From Ananas comosus (Eukaryota; Streptophyta; Magnoliopsida; Poales; Bromeliaceae), in NCBI RefSeq assembly GCF_001540865.1, contig NC_033638.1, positions 1,273,522-1,337,521 of the forward strand: a DNA stretch of 64,000 bases. The letters are read 5' to 3'. The translations under genes and the position numbers were made by a program. Positions 36,410 through 48,268 of the stretch are shown here, piece after piece (within the stretch, counting starts at the first letter, position 1; every line of letters begins with the position of its first letter). Below the pieces are notes generated by a model. That model had not been told where the DNA came from. It saw nothing but the letters and a program-made list of their open reading frames with translations, and did no database searches.

Positions 36410-39032
36410 TGTCACGCCCCCGACCGCACTACCCGAAAACAGTACCAATTTGGTCCGTTTCGAGGACGGCGTGCGTGATGCCGAACGGACGGAGTTTCCC
36501 CTGTCCGCCCAAGGCTAAGCAACAGATTGTGTACAACAAGTCCCCAGGAAAGCAACTTGCATTCATACACAATCAACAACGAAACGAGAGCACAAACAGT
36601 GCTACTACCAACTAAAGCAAACGATACAAGTAAAATCATACAAGTATACAAAAGAGAGAAACTTAACTATTTGAATCATCATTGAAACATTTAACCTCTT
36701 TCGATATCACTTGAACTTTAATCATTTAGTACAACTTGCATTCTTTCCCAAAATGAAAATACATCATATACTCTCCAAATCTCACCCTATACAACATCTA
36801 CTCTCAAAGGTATAAAATAAAAGTACAGGGTGGTGCTAATGCAAGTAGATAAGGTAAGCTATCTACCAAAAGCTAGGGCGCTATGCCCTTACCGCGATCC
36901 ATCGATGAAGGCCCGCTGTCCTGTGTATCTGTACCCCTAAAGCCACACGGAGGTGAGAACTACGAATAGTTCCCAGTGGGTTCGGCCGCCGACTCCGCCG
37001 ATCTACCCACTAGGTCTCAAGCAGGCATAGAGAGATATATATGCAATATATATAAAACAGAGCTAAACTGAACTGAAAGCAGGTGTGTAAAACAGCTATA
37101 TCAAGCTATGCCTCAATCTGGAGTCATGGATGTATGAACAATAAATAGCAGGGTAAGCAGCTACTATAACATCTACAATAGCTATCATGGTAAGCTATAA
37201 AACATGCTACTAGGAAAGCAAGTAAGCTGATATGAACAATGAATAGCTACTATGAACATCAATCATGGGTAAGACTCAATGGGTAACCCAATCTCCAAGT
37301 GAACACAAGGTTCACAAGCAAGGCTCACATATCAATCTCCTAGGGATGTCGAGCTGGACTATCCCCGAGTACGCCTGCGGATAACAAGCGGCTATCCGAG
37401 CAGCAAGCAGGGCTGCCTCTCTAGTGACCAAACTCCGGAGCGCACAACTTGAGGGGAGCGACCCCACCAAGCGCAGACAGGCAATGTGAGCAAGATCATC
37501 TCACGAGCAACAACAACCCTTTGAGGGTAATATCATCATGAAAGTAAGGTATACTTGTACCCAATCTCATAGTGTCTCAACTACACTAATATGATCATCT
37601 CAAGCAACGTCAACATGTGCCACTCAATCATAGTTTTCTAACTAGATGCCACTCGTCATTTAGACTCATCATTACACTAGTTATACCATACTAGTCCTTT
37701 AGTAATATAAGCATCAATCATCACATATAGGGTCTAGATTTTCATCAAGCAACCATCATGCATACTAGATCATGAACCAACCAAGCAAGATATTTTGAGC
37801 TACTAGCGTGCAAGTATAAGCAACAATAATCATTTTCTAACCCTATATGTTTCTGCACAATATGCAAATAGATCAATTTAAACTTAGACATAGAGGGTAG
37901 CACGATGACTTCGGGATGGCACTCCCCCACCTTGGGTGATGCCGAAAATACTCCAAGACACGCTCTCGTGCTAGTCTTGTCGCCGCTTAATTTTCGTTGG
38001 GTTAGCTTTAACCCTTTAGCACTTCAAATGGCGATATCTTCGCGCTCGATCCTCGAATCGACGAACCGTCTTCGCCTACGCGTTTATAAGCATAGGAATT
38101 AGGTTTCTAACCCCTCAAAAGAGATCAAACCCTAATATTTGCAAAATCCCCAAAATCTAACCCTAGGGTTAGGATCCATGAGAAGCTATGGATTCTAGCT
38201 TCATTGTGAGCTAAATCCATAATCTCTAAGCTCATTAGGTTCCATGTGAACCATCAAAACCAACAAAAACCATCCAAACCCTAGAAATCCCAAGTTTAGG
38301 GTTGAGGCTTACCTCTAGGGTTTGCTCCAAAGCAAGCCCTAGCTTGAAAACGTGGAGGAGGAGAGCTTCTTCTCCTTCCCCTTGGTCTTCTTCTTCCTTT
38401 TCTTCCTCTCTTCTACTTCTTTCTCTCCTTCTTTTTCCTTTTCTCCTTCTTCTTCAACCGGTTAGAGAGAGAGAGGGAGCTAGAGAGAGAGAGAGGCTGT
38501 GAGAGTGAGAGAGGAGAGAGCTGAGAGTGAGAGGAATAAGTCCTCTATTGTAACAATATGCTAAAAAGCCCTCCTTTTATCAGATTTTGTAACTTAACCC
38601 GCTGTTGCCGCGCCCTTGTACCGGTACACGGGATCTTGTTCCGGTACAAGACCTAGGCGACAGCAAAAACAGAGCGCAACCAGAGCCTCGGGTTTCTCGG
38701 TTTCGCAGGGCTTGTACCGGTACAAGCCAGCCTTGTACCGGTACAGCGCCTGAAGCCTTCGAACCTGAGAGCTCGCAGCCTAGCTGTGATGGTTGTACCG
38801 GTACAGCCATCACCCTTGTACCGGTACAGCAACTCCAGAATGCTGTTTTTGACTTCGATTCGGCTCCGCTTCGCGCCGATCGATGTCCAAATCATTCTAA
38901 CACCTTTAGAACTCATTTTTGCTCTTCCAAATTTGTTGGAATACCGAATGGAACTTGTCCAAATCGTTTAATCGCCCACTTTGGCCCATTTGGCCAAAGT
39001 TAGCCAATATCGTCGAATTTCGATATCTTACA
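36410..39032 (-). mobile_element. Nested solo LTR, 2,623 bp, with TTGTT target duplication
   Basis: The plus strand starts TGTCACGCCCCCGACC and ends ...TTTCGATATCTTACA, so on the minus strand it is TG...CA. It is flanked by identical 5-bp copies TTGTT at 36,405-36,409 and 39,033-39,037. There is no internal coding region, so it is a solo LTR left by recombination between two LTRs. It contains a GTACCGGTAC cluster, a purine-rich leader (38,460-38,530) and the conserved 'gacggagtttcccctgtcc' block. Confidence 0.95.
38619..38831. repeat. GTACCGGTAC cluster in the solo LTR
   Basis: Five exact TTGTACCGGTACA sites (about 38,619; 38,715; 38,735; 38,795; 38,818) and one variant at about 38,640. They lie upstream of the leader in LTR orientation. 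Confidence 0.95.
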
Positions 39033-39037
39033 TTGTT

Positions 39038-40534
39038 CTCTACTTTATAATCAATAAAGTCACGAGAATATCATTGTTCTCTACTTTACAAAAGTATAAT
39101 TATCATGTCCATTAGTTATTCAACTTAACCAAATATAAATATAAACATGAGCATAACTACAATTATGCATGAGTTCTCTCTACTTCATAGAGGTTCTATT
39201 TCAATTACATCAAACATTATGGTGACATATTCCATGTACTTTACCAATCACAATAATCACAAAAGCGCACAACTATACCAATTCTATAGTGACATATAGA
39301 ACATAGGGGAGCTTCACTTGCTCTGGTTAGGTCAAACCCACCTATTACTAGGCTCCAATCAGTCACAAGAAGTCCCAAAAATCAGCTCAACAAGGCCCCA
39401 ATCCTGCTGCAAACAAGGTAACAAAACCGCACCGAGACGATTATTCTCAATAAATACAAAGTAGAAGCTTAATTCCCTGTTTTGGTTCAGTTTATTACCT
39501 CAAGTTAAGCTTCCAAAAGGCCCTCCAATGCCAATCGAAAGCAGTCCAAGGGTCAAATACCCTCTCGCTGCGAACAATACCGAAACAACGTCACAATGCT
39601 TGTATACAAGTTAATTTAGCCAAAATCTTACGAAATCAGTTTTCTAACTGAAATTTCAACGTACCCCTGCTTGAAGCACCTTCTAAACTAGTTCCCAAGG
39701 TCACTAATTTAGTTCAATAAGGTTCAGAAACCTGCTGTGAAGAAACAATTCCAAATTGCATCAATTCGACTAAGTAAACGTCATATAGTTCCGAAATTGA
39801 GTTATAATTCACTAATTATCCATATTAAGCTTTAAAGCAAATTTTCTCTGAGTTTCAATGGATAATTAGCAGCCAAAATAACTCCTCTTTACAGCTGTAA
39901 ACATCTTCTAATTCAGTTGGAAGCAACGAAACTAAAATGTGTCAAAATTCGATACTAAACCGTAAATTAGAGAGAAATCAAGTTAATTACCTCTCTAAAG
40001 CTGAGAGTCAGCTTCCCTGGCAGTAACCGCACAGAAAACACAATAAAACCCTTCTTTCCCACGTTCCAAAGACCTCCCTTGAGTCTTCCAACCAGCGAGA
40101 ATCGAGCGCGGCGCGAAATCGGCGCAAAACGGTGACTTCTATGTAGAGAGCGAAAAATCCTAGAGAGAGAGAGTGAAGAAGGTGGGAGAAGCTCTCTCTG
40201 ATCACAAGCAACCTCCACTGAGCTCCTTTGGTCGTGCAGGGGGGGTATAGGTAAGGTTAAGATGTGAAATTACCAAAATAACCTTGCTGCCACGTTTCTG
40301 CTACTATGTACCGGTACACAATGATGGCTGTACCGGTACACCAAGCAGAAAATGCTGATTTCGCCAAATCAATGCACTTTCTTACTTTTAGCCATCCAAT
40401 CACTCTCTAACTTGTCCAAAAACTTGTCCAAACCTTTTAGAACATGTAGGATAATTCCACATTTCATTCCACACACTCGAACTCCGCAATTTGCAAAAGT
40501 TCATCATCTACTTCCTTTACGACACCAAGATACA
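39038..40534 (-). mobile_element. Antisense gypsy LTR, 5' portion (outer element)
   Basis: Continuation of the LTR interrupted at 36,410. The right end ...CACCAAGATACA gives a minus-strand start TGTATCTTGG. The downstream 'tttgcaaattgcgg' phrase also follows the start of the LTR at 25,152. The two parts sum to about 2.69 kb, matching the other LTRs. A matching 5-bp target duplication was not found at its outer edges. Confidence 0.85.
40306..40341. repeat. GTACCGGTAC pair in the outer LTR
   Basis: Two exact TGTACCGGTACA sites about 23 bp apart. Confidence 0.9.
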
Positions 40535-41050
40535 GTAGGTATATCACTAATTAATTATATGCAAGATTCCTGAGCGTCCATTTTTTCACCTCTCTCTCCA
40601 AATATTACCTCAAGTTTTCCAAATATATGACACATAACATGGCCATATAGTATGTAAATAGAATAAAATAAACATCAGATAGTCGAGTTAACAGAAAATC
40701 CATGAAGTGGACTCCCTTGAGTTATAATCTTGCCGAAATAATCGTTAGAATCAATCGACAAAATTTTGAATTAAGAACCGAGAGAATTAAACAAAATAGT
40801 TGTGAATATACAACTTTGCACACATAAGAATCTCGCATTATAACGCATTCAAATGTAGATTAAAAAACTGATGATTCATACTGACACGCGTGGACGGGGA
40901 TGGATTTTGCTACCCTCTTCGCGCAATAGAGGAGCTGCTTCTTAGCCGCTGCCGATGGGATCGATCGGCATGTACCGTGCCACCGCTGCTGCCGCCACCG
41001 GCGACGGATCCTCACCCAAACCCCATCCCCATCCTCACCCCCACAGCCAT
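40535..41050. repeat. Duplicated host segment, copy A, right part
   Basis: Collinear with about 33,118-33,655 of copy B ('tatatcactaatt', 'cctgagcgtccattttttcacc', 'agtggactcccttgag'). Confidence 0.85.
40882..41050 (-). other. GC-rich first-exon-like block, copy A
   Basis: Same open minus-strand frame as copy B (SAAAKKQLLYCA, VAKSIPVHAC). It ends at a donor-like GTATGAATC. Unidentified. Confidence 0.4.
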
Positions 41051-41820
41051 CCCCATCCCCAGAGCCGCGCCTCACCTCTCCGATGCCCGCCGAGCGCCCC
41101 GCGATAGGCTTGGCATTTCGTCGAATAGGGCACAGGCGCCAGCGTGAGGGCGCGGGGGCTCGCGAGCTCCTCCTATTGATCACGCGATGGGGAGGGAGAG
41201 GAGGAGAAGAAGATCCTCGCCAGATCGCCGCGCCCCACCTCTGTGATGCCCGCGAAGTGCCGCGAGGGAGAGGGTGCGGGGGCTCGAGAGTTCCTCCTAT
41301 TGATCACACGATGAGGACGGGGAGGAGGAGAAGAAGATCCTCGCCATGCCTGAGGAGCGCCCTGCTATCGGCTCGGCATTTCGTCGAACAAGGCGCGAGG
41401 GCCAGGGAGACGGCGCAAGGGCCAGGGAGAGGGGGCGGGGGCCTGTGAGCTCCGATCGATCGCGTGACGGGGAAGATCCTCGCAGATCGGAGAAAGATGA
41501 GAGGCGGGATCGGGGAGAGAGAGATCCGCAGGATCTGCAGATCCACAGGGCGACAACCCTCCGCGCCCTGTGGGATCTGCGATCACAGGAACGGGTGGGT
41601 GGTGGTGGGGGGATAGCATGCGACAACTCTCCGAGCCCTGCGGGCTTTGCGGAGCCACAGGGGACAGGAAGGGCTTTGCGGAGCCACAGGGGACAGGAAG
41701 GGCGACAGGCGAAGGAGGCGGGCAGAGGGGCGCAGGAATCGCGGGTGGGAGAGAGAGTAGGGATCGAAGATGCGCAAGAGGGAAGGGAAGAGACGGGGTG
41801 GACGACATGTAAGCCACAGT
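41051..41820. repeat. GC-rich CpG-dense region with tandem repeats
   Basis: Diverged units of about 130-140 bp recur around 41,080-41,210, 41,240-41,345 and 41,346-41,480. They share 'ctcctcctattgatcac', 'gaggaggagaagaagatcc' and 'ggcatttcgtcgaa'. Open frames of about 80-160 codons on both strands overlap each other and follow the repeats. This fits a promoter or leader island next to the exon-like block rather than a gene. Confidence 0.6.
41642..41703. repeat. 29-bp tandem duplication
   Basis: Two identical copies of a 29-bp unit starting 'gggctttgcggagccac', at 41,642 and 41,671. Confidence 0.95.
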
Positions 41821-42459
41821 AAAACTCACGATTTAATATATCTATAGATACGTAAAATCAGGAGCAATTCTTAATTTGCATATGAAAGGTTCCTAATAAT
41901 AATGTAGCTCAAAACAAATAGAAGTTTACGATAATATCAATAAAAGAATAAAATTGAAAGATTTTTGTCAAAATGGTCTATATTTGGAAGCATTTTTATG
42001 TATTCAAAATAATATTAATTAGTTAGTAGTATTGGTAGATGATGATCATAGGCGTATTTTGGATGCAGTGCGGTGGGAATGAAAATGTTGTGCATGTGGT
42101 GATATTCTCACATTGCATCTGTAGTAGAGAAGCTCTTACAAGGAAGTATGTAGAATAAGAACTCAACCTGCCACATGTACAATAAATTAAAAAAAAAAAA
42201 AACGTTGAAAGGAAAGACTAAATAGATCACAGCCATCAGACTCTCAAGAAAAGATTATGAGTTGTAATTCTACCTAAGTGGAGAAACTAAAAAACTGATT
42301 GTGTGGATAACTTCAAGAAGGAAAAACTGGTTGTGTGAGTAACTTCATAAGAGTTTCCATCTTAATAAGCTAGTGGTAGCCTTTCAAAATTGACAGAGGT
42401 AGTAAGGATATAACTAATTATTCGTTCAGTTCTCTTGAGCTCTCCTCAGATGTATGAAT
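41821..42459. other. Gene-free spacer
   Basis: AT-rich sequence, nothing supported. A-run at about 42,190-42,202. Confidence 0.55.
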
Positions 42460-43210
42460 CATCATTTATGGGGGGCGCTGCTATTGTGATAAGACACAGC
42501 CGGACGGTTGGTTTCGTAGCTCGCACTTCATCTTCGTTCTGCTATCCACCTTTCTCTCCTATTCATGTATCGTAGCACGGTTCCTTCTCCCTTGTATGAT
42601 CATGCCATCTTCCCCTCCCAAGTAAAGCTCCTCACCGTAAAGGTCCAGCTGCTGACTGAACCGCAAGCGAAGAACAACTTTGGTCTCTCCCTACACAATA
42701 GTGTGGTTTTGCTGAACTGATGAAACTCATCGTTGTCATTGTTGGCCATCACCATTTTTTTCTTCTCCGATCATCTCGTCCCACCTCTTCTCATGCGCCT
42801 CCAAGTTCCGATGCATAGCCAGCAGCACGAACGCACAGGTCCACTTCCTTGCAGCCGGCTCTAGCGCAAATTAGTTAGCCTTCGTCGACCCAAATATCAT
42901 CAACCACCTATTCCTTGTGGCGCTTCATGTCTGACAGCACGACGGCGCCGGAGCATCCTATTTGATGCCGTACCAGAGGACGACATAGGCATAGTGCCAG
43001 CATAAAACCCCCCCTCAAAAGTGTACACCAGTTTCAACCTGCAAGGCGCCGCCAAGATTGGCTGAGAACACCTCGAACCCAAAGCTCAGAGTCTCGCCAC
43101 TCCCGCACCCACCATTCTTCCAGCAGGCGTGGACAAGGGCATATCACTTGGGGTTCGAGTGGTCAAAGGCAAGGCCGACCTCGCTCAGCAATTCTTGCTA
43201 CAGCTAAAGT
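42460..43210 (-). pseudogene. Decayed coding-like block, family unknown
   Basis: GC content and codon-like texture rise in this block. On the minus strand, pieces in different frames look protein-like: a stretch with HACWKNGGCG and LSFGFEVFSANLGG (about 43,000-43,160), then AYVVLWYGI, then AARKWTCAFVLLAMHR (about 42,810-42,860). Stops and shifts separate them. This suggests an old pseudogene. I do not recognise the family with confidence. Confidence 0.45.
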
Positions 43211-43562
43211 GCCAAAATTTCTGCAACTCACCCTCTTTTTTTTTAAGCTGACAGTTCAGCATCCAGCCACACCTTAGAAACTAACCAACAATGAAAAGAA
43301 TCTTAAAAATTACCGATTCATACATCTAATCACATAAAATTTTTATTTAACAAAAAAGAGGGCAACAGTGCGAAGCTGAGATCTACACATTCGAAACCTC
43401 TGATCATCATCATTATCAAAAGCGCAACTCTTCAGTATAATCGCTAGTTGAATAAAATAACAACTCTGTTGGACCAACAATGAAATAACGTGGTACACTT
43501 ACAGATAGTGCAGGGAGCTCAAAGAATTCCTCTCTGAATAGGACACCAGATGAGACCAACAA

Positions 43563-46500
43563 CTAATCTGATAGACTTCTCCAAAGCAAAGTCTTATCTG
43601 GGCAAGTCTTTATCAAGATGGCCTTTAGGTCTCCCAGTTCACTTATTCTCTCTTGATGCTTAGAATTCGCAAGGAATGGAAATTGCTGCCACAAAGTATT
43701 TTAAGGGGGATAATAAGTTAACAATCATTCCAGAGAGAAGAAAAGCAATGTAAATGCAGTCTCTGGGTTCGATTTAACAAAGCAAACGTTCTATGCACAA
43801 TAGAAGTGCACCTTTGTAATCCACAACATGTAAGAAGCCGCAAGCTGGGCTTGAATGTGATAATCCTCGAATTCATCAACAGGAGTATTCAGGCACTCAC
43901 AAAGGAATTCTAATTCTTTGGCCCAAAATAGATCCAGCAAGACACAACTATTTTGATGGTCAGTATGCAACTCGAGGGAACCATTTTGATGGTCCTTATG
44001 CAACTGCCTGGCATGTAAACAATCATCTCTGAAGAGCTTTATCCAGCATTGAATGAGGAATCGACGGTAGACCCACAAGGACTTCCACAAAATGTAAAAG
44101 CAGAAGAACCAATTTAGCAAGATATATGGAATAATAACACTTTATTATTATTGAGAAAAATAGGCTTAAGCGGCACAGAGGTGGTAAATGGGAAGCACCA
44201 AACCTGTCTATCCATAAATCGTTTAATAAGAAATTTGTTCCACTTGATCTCCTCCTGTTCAAATAAAATAGCTAGTTATTTCATTCCATCAATTTTTGCG
44301 CCCCAAAATATTCTTTGAAACCAATAGCTAAATTTGGTACGATGGTGACATTGTAAATGAATTCACTAAAACCGTAGAGTAAAGAAATTCAGATATAGAG
44401 GGTCTATCACGACTTCCTATAGCCTAAAACTCAGTAAAACACTAACAAAACATTGTTTCTAGAAGGATGTTCATGGTCACATTTCTATTTACAGATAGAG
44501 GTGATTTTGAGCAAAAGTAAAAACACTATATGATTCAGAGAAAGGACGTAGAAAATTGCAGAATTTGTTATAACTAGTTAACAGAAAATTCATACCTCCC
44601 ATAAGAATGGGATATTAGACATGAAACTAGAAGAAGCTTCCTCTTCTTGTCTTCTATAGCTATTCTCAAGTAATCTAAGCAGCAAGCGCTGGACAGGAGA
44701 ATATTAATGTAATTAATATGAGTTACCGAATAAATGCTCTTACATTCTTGCGTTAATGATTTTCCTTACATGCAAACAAATTAAAAATTACAAACAATAG
44801 AAGCAAATAAGCATCCAAGAGCAACAATTAAAAGTCTCAAAAGAGGGGTCAAATTAACAAGCTAACCCCACGATAGTGGAAGGAGCAACTGTCAGCAATA
44901 TGCAACTCGGACCACTTCCTTGACTTATCCAGCTCATCAAGAATCTGAATGTGTGTAAGAACCTTCCATAAGATTTTTCAAGGATCGACAATAAATAAAC
45001 ATATAAATAAGTAAAAAATGTTACATGCCAACTTAAACAGCAGTAATAATAAATCAGGGTGTTCATTTTGCATTTCACTGCTCAAAGCATGGCCCGTGTG
45101 ATAAACTGATCAGACAAGAGGATGCAGCCACACTTAACTTACCAAACTTGTTAAAGAACAGAAATTAATCTAGCATTTCTGAACTTCGTGATGCTACTAC
45201 TTGCATCTATTACTAAATATTTCTAACAATTGACTTGTTTGAAACTAGTTCATTAATGTGTCAAACTGACCTGTTTTCTCGTCATGTAATTAGTGAGCCA
45301 AACACGATGGTTCCATGCGCGATAGTTCATTTTCGATTTCTGCAGAAAGAGAAACAAGAAATAAAATAATCCAAAAAATAGTATTGCCATTTTTGATAAA
45401 TTCAAATTTTCAATGGCCAATACATGAGAGAAGATTCCTACAAAGAATAAAAAACTGACAATGCCAATTTGTATGATTCATTTAAATCGAAGAGCAACGA
45501 AGACAATCTCTTTTGAGTCCTCACTTGTGTCCGTTATATCAAAGAGCCACCTAGACACTTTTACATAGGAAGGGACACTTTTCATATAGTATACTTTAAG
45601 GACAATGGGAGGCAAAAACATTTTACACCTTCTGTGAAAAGGACTGCACATAATCTCCGTTAAGTCCTCATATGAGTTGGTTATCAATAGGGTGGAGAAA
45701 TGAAACCTTCCAATTGGGCAACTAAATTAGGAAACAAAATCATCTGTGAAACTTAGGAAATCTAAATACTGAATTGATGCAAACCTCTACTATGTTCCTT
45801 GCTAGATCAGATTCCTCGTCTATGATCTCTTGTAGATCTTGACACTTTTCAGCGATCCTCTTGATCACCCACCTCCTGAAAATAGTTAGTTTGTTTATTT
45901 TAACTCTTTAACTTTATTCCTCAAAAAATTTTAATGATCAAAGAGGTCCAAGAAAAGCACGTAACTAATTGGCAAAACAAGGCGACAATTTAAGGGAAAA
46001 AAATATATCAAAAGCAGAAAGCAGTTTCCTTTCAGATTACCTTGGCTAGACATTGGAAACAAAGAGAAAAATTTCCAAGGATAAATACTCTTAACATACA
46101 GTATATGAGATTCCAAAATTTTCAAAAAATTAAATAAACCAATTTATCAAATATAAGGTGACAGCCACAGCTTAACTAGCCAGTTTGAGAAACTATTTAT
46201 TTCACTGCAAAACAACAAGAGTACAATTCAACATCACAAGGAATGGTTAACAACAGATGCCTAAACTACAAAGAAAACAATTGATGCCCATAAAGCGTAA
46301 AACTTCAAAACTTGAAGATAAAGAAAGATTACCTATGACTCCAGGCACACTCACTTTTCGGTGAGTACGAAAGAATTAAAGTCAGTAATTGAAGTTCATC
46401 CATAAATAGTGATAAATTGCATTTCCTTTGGAGGACTTGTTTCCTGGGCAACAGAATAGTAGAAGCCAACTATTATGAAAAAAAGTAGGGGAGATGTTAT

Positions 46501-46937
46501 AACTTGTAAGTTAAAAAGAATGAGAAATGTTACCTAGAATTCCATGCACTGAGAAAGTCACAGCTTAGTATCAAAATAGCCTTACTGTGCATCAACAAAT
46601 TATTCTCAAGAAGCTCAATAGAGCTTCCCCGAGAAGTCACGCTATCAGATCGATTTGCATTCATATTCACGCTGATAGAATCTTTATAGCCGCTTCTTAC
46701 ATCGAAATAAGCACGCCGAGCAGCTTTTGACAACTGAGTTAAGATCTCTGTTGATATCGCCAGCTTATGATCTTTGGTCCAAAAAGCGGTTTCGTCATAA
46801 TTTAGTGCATCAAAATCGGAAGGTGTCCGATTTGAGATCTCAAATGCGGTAGCATCTAAACCCTCGTTTAGAGATGCAAATTGGGATGGGTGTATGAACC
46901 CTAATTCATCCCTGAGTAGTAGAGAAAGGAATAACAT
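43563..46937 (-). CDS. PTAR1-like protein prenyltransferase alpha-subunit repeat protein, 9 exons, 429 aa
   Basis: Exons read on the minus strand: 46937-46534, 46443-46333, 45875-45785, 45339-45271, 44944-44867, 44688-44596, 44254-44204, 44081-43812, 43685-43563. All introns are GT...AG, phases join, and the total is 1,290 nt ending in TAG. Start ATG at 46,937 gives MLFLSLLLRDELGF, followed by a GFIHPSQF motif. PPTA-type W-x-x-R repeats are visible: AWNSR (residues 131-135), AWSHRRW (168-174), RAWNHRVW (209-216), HYRG (near 248) and LWVYRR (301-306). The C-terminus is a short acidic-to-basic tail. This architecture and length match the plant relatives of human PTAR1, the alpha-type subunit that pairs with RabGGTase beta in GGTase III. 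The plant function is not established. No frame break is seen, so the gene looks intact, probably cytosolic. Exon 1 and its start are the least certain part. Confidence 0.9.
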
Positions 46938-46991
46938 TTGAATGTAGCAGCGGAATTAGGGTTGTGAAGTGAAAAAAATAAAAAATAAAAA

Positions 46992-47353
46992 GGCTAAATT
47001 ATAGAAAACCCTCTTGTAAACACCCGCTTTTTCACTTTCCCTCCTACATTTTCCCCCCCTTAAGATTTCAGAAATATTTTCAAGAGGGTACGGCGTTAAT
47101 AGAGAGAGCAAAATGACCAAATTGCCCTTACTTCTTCTATAAGAAAAAAAATAATTTTTATATATATTTCTATCGTTTTAAGAGTATTTTCGGTATAAAT
47201 TATAAGAAATAGACAGAATAATGATGGAACCCTAACGGAGGAGGGTTGAATGCAACAACTTGAAATGTTGAGGGGGTAAATTGTAGGTTCTTGAAAGCTA
47301 GGGAGGAAAGTGAAAAAATGGGTATTTATAAGAGGGTTTTTTGTAATTTAGCC
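46992..47353. mobile_element. Palindromic MITE family D copy
   Basis: Left end GGCTAAATTATAGAAAACCC, right end ...TTTTTTGTAATTTAGCC, complementary. It sits about 55 bp upstream of the PTAR1-like start codon. The interior 'accctaacggaggagg' and 'gaccaaattgccctt' matches the family members at 52.9 and 54.1 kb. Confidence 0.8.
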
Positions 47354-47684
47354 AAATCAAAAAAGGAAAAAGGAATGTTTTTGCGGCTCACAGGAGATCA
47401 TCGTGCTCTAAAATGCGCTCGAATTGCCGCAACAAATACTCATCTCCCATCTAATAAGGAAATGGAACACGAAACGAGATCCCACACTTGAATGATCCAC
47501 TGATGATGAGAGGCGAAAAAGGAAATAGTTCAGATCCTAAACAGATTTTAAGAAAAAATAAAAGCCCCGAATTCAATGCCATGATTGAAGAAACGATTAG
47601 CTACCTTCGGTTGGATTGGATTTGGGGATCGAGAATGGGGAGAGGGGGTTAAACAGTGTGGAAGGTCCACAAATGATGTGGTGG
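47354..47684. other. Gene-free spacer
   Basis: Non-coding sequence upstream of the PTAR1-like gene and beyond the MITE. Nothing supported. Confidence 0.5.
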
Positions 47685-47692
47685 ACCATGTC

Positions 47693-48268
47693 CAGTGTTT
47701 AAAAAGGCGCCAAGCGCAAAAAGGCGCAAAGGCCCAGAGCCTAGGCACGCGCCTCAATAATGTAAGGGGCATATCTAATAAAAATAAACTCTCTTAACAA
47801 ATCCAGTTTAAAGGAATGTTTTATGTTAAAAAAATTCAAAATAGCCATACAAAAACAAAAGAACCATAAAAAAGCAAAGAAATCACATGTATAAATGTTC
47901 TCAAACTAAAAAAAAAAATTATGTTTCAACTTTCAACTTGAAAGTGCTTGCTGCTACTTCTTGCCGCTGCTGCTTGTTGCCGTTGGTAGGTGACAAGAGA
48001 ACGACCAAGCAAAAAAGGGAAGAAAGCGTTCATATTAGGAATTTTTTTCAATTACTCAATATTACAAAATATATTGAAAAAAATCCAAAACCCGAAAAAC
48101 CCAAACCTTAGATCCATTAAGCGTAAATATCATGAGGCGCATATGAGGCGCGTGCCTCGCTCCTTGAGGCGCTTAGGCCCACACCTCATGCCTAGGAGTA
48201 GAGGTGCGCACCTCTAAGGCACGCGCCTCTGAGGCACGCCTCTGAGGCGCGCCTTTTTTCAAACACTG
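47693..48268. mobile_element. hAT-type MITE with 8-bp target duplication
   Basis: Left end CAGTGTTTAAAAAGGCGC; right end reads on the other strand CAGTGTTTGAAAAAAGGCGC. It is flanked by direct ACCATGTC copies at 47,685-47,692 and 48,269-48,276. An 8-bp duplication with CA-starting terminal repeats is typical of hAT. Both subterminal regions are packed with self-complementary GAGGCGC/GCGCCTC units (47,705-47,760; 48,130-48,258). No transposase; 576 bp. Confidence 0.9.

Noticed and set aside
41083..41829. Overlapping open frames of about 80-158 codons on both strands
   Set aside because: Mutually exclusive frames over GC-rich tandem repeats. Absence of stops follows from base composition.
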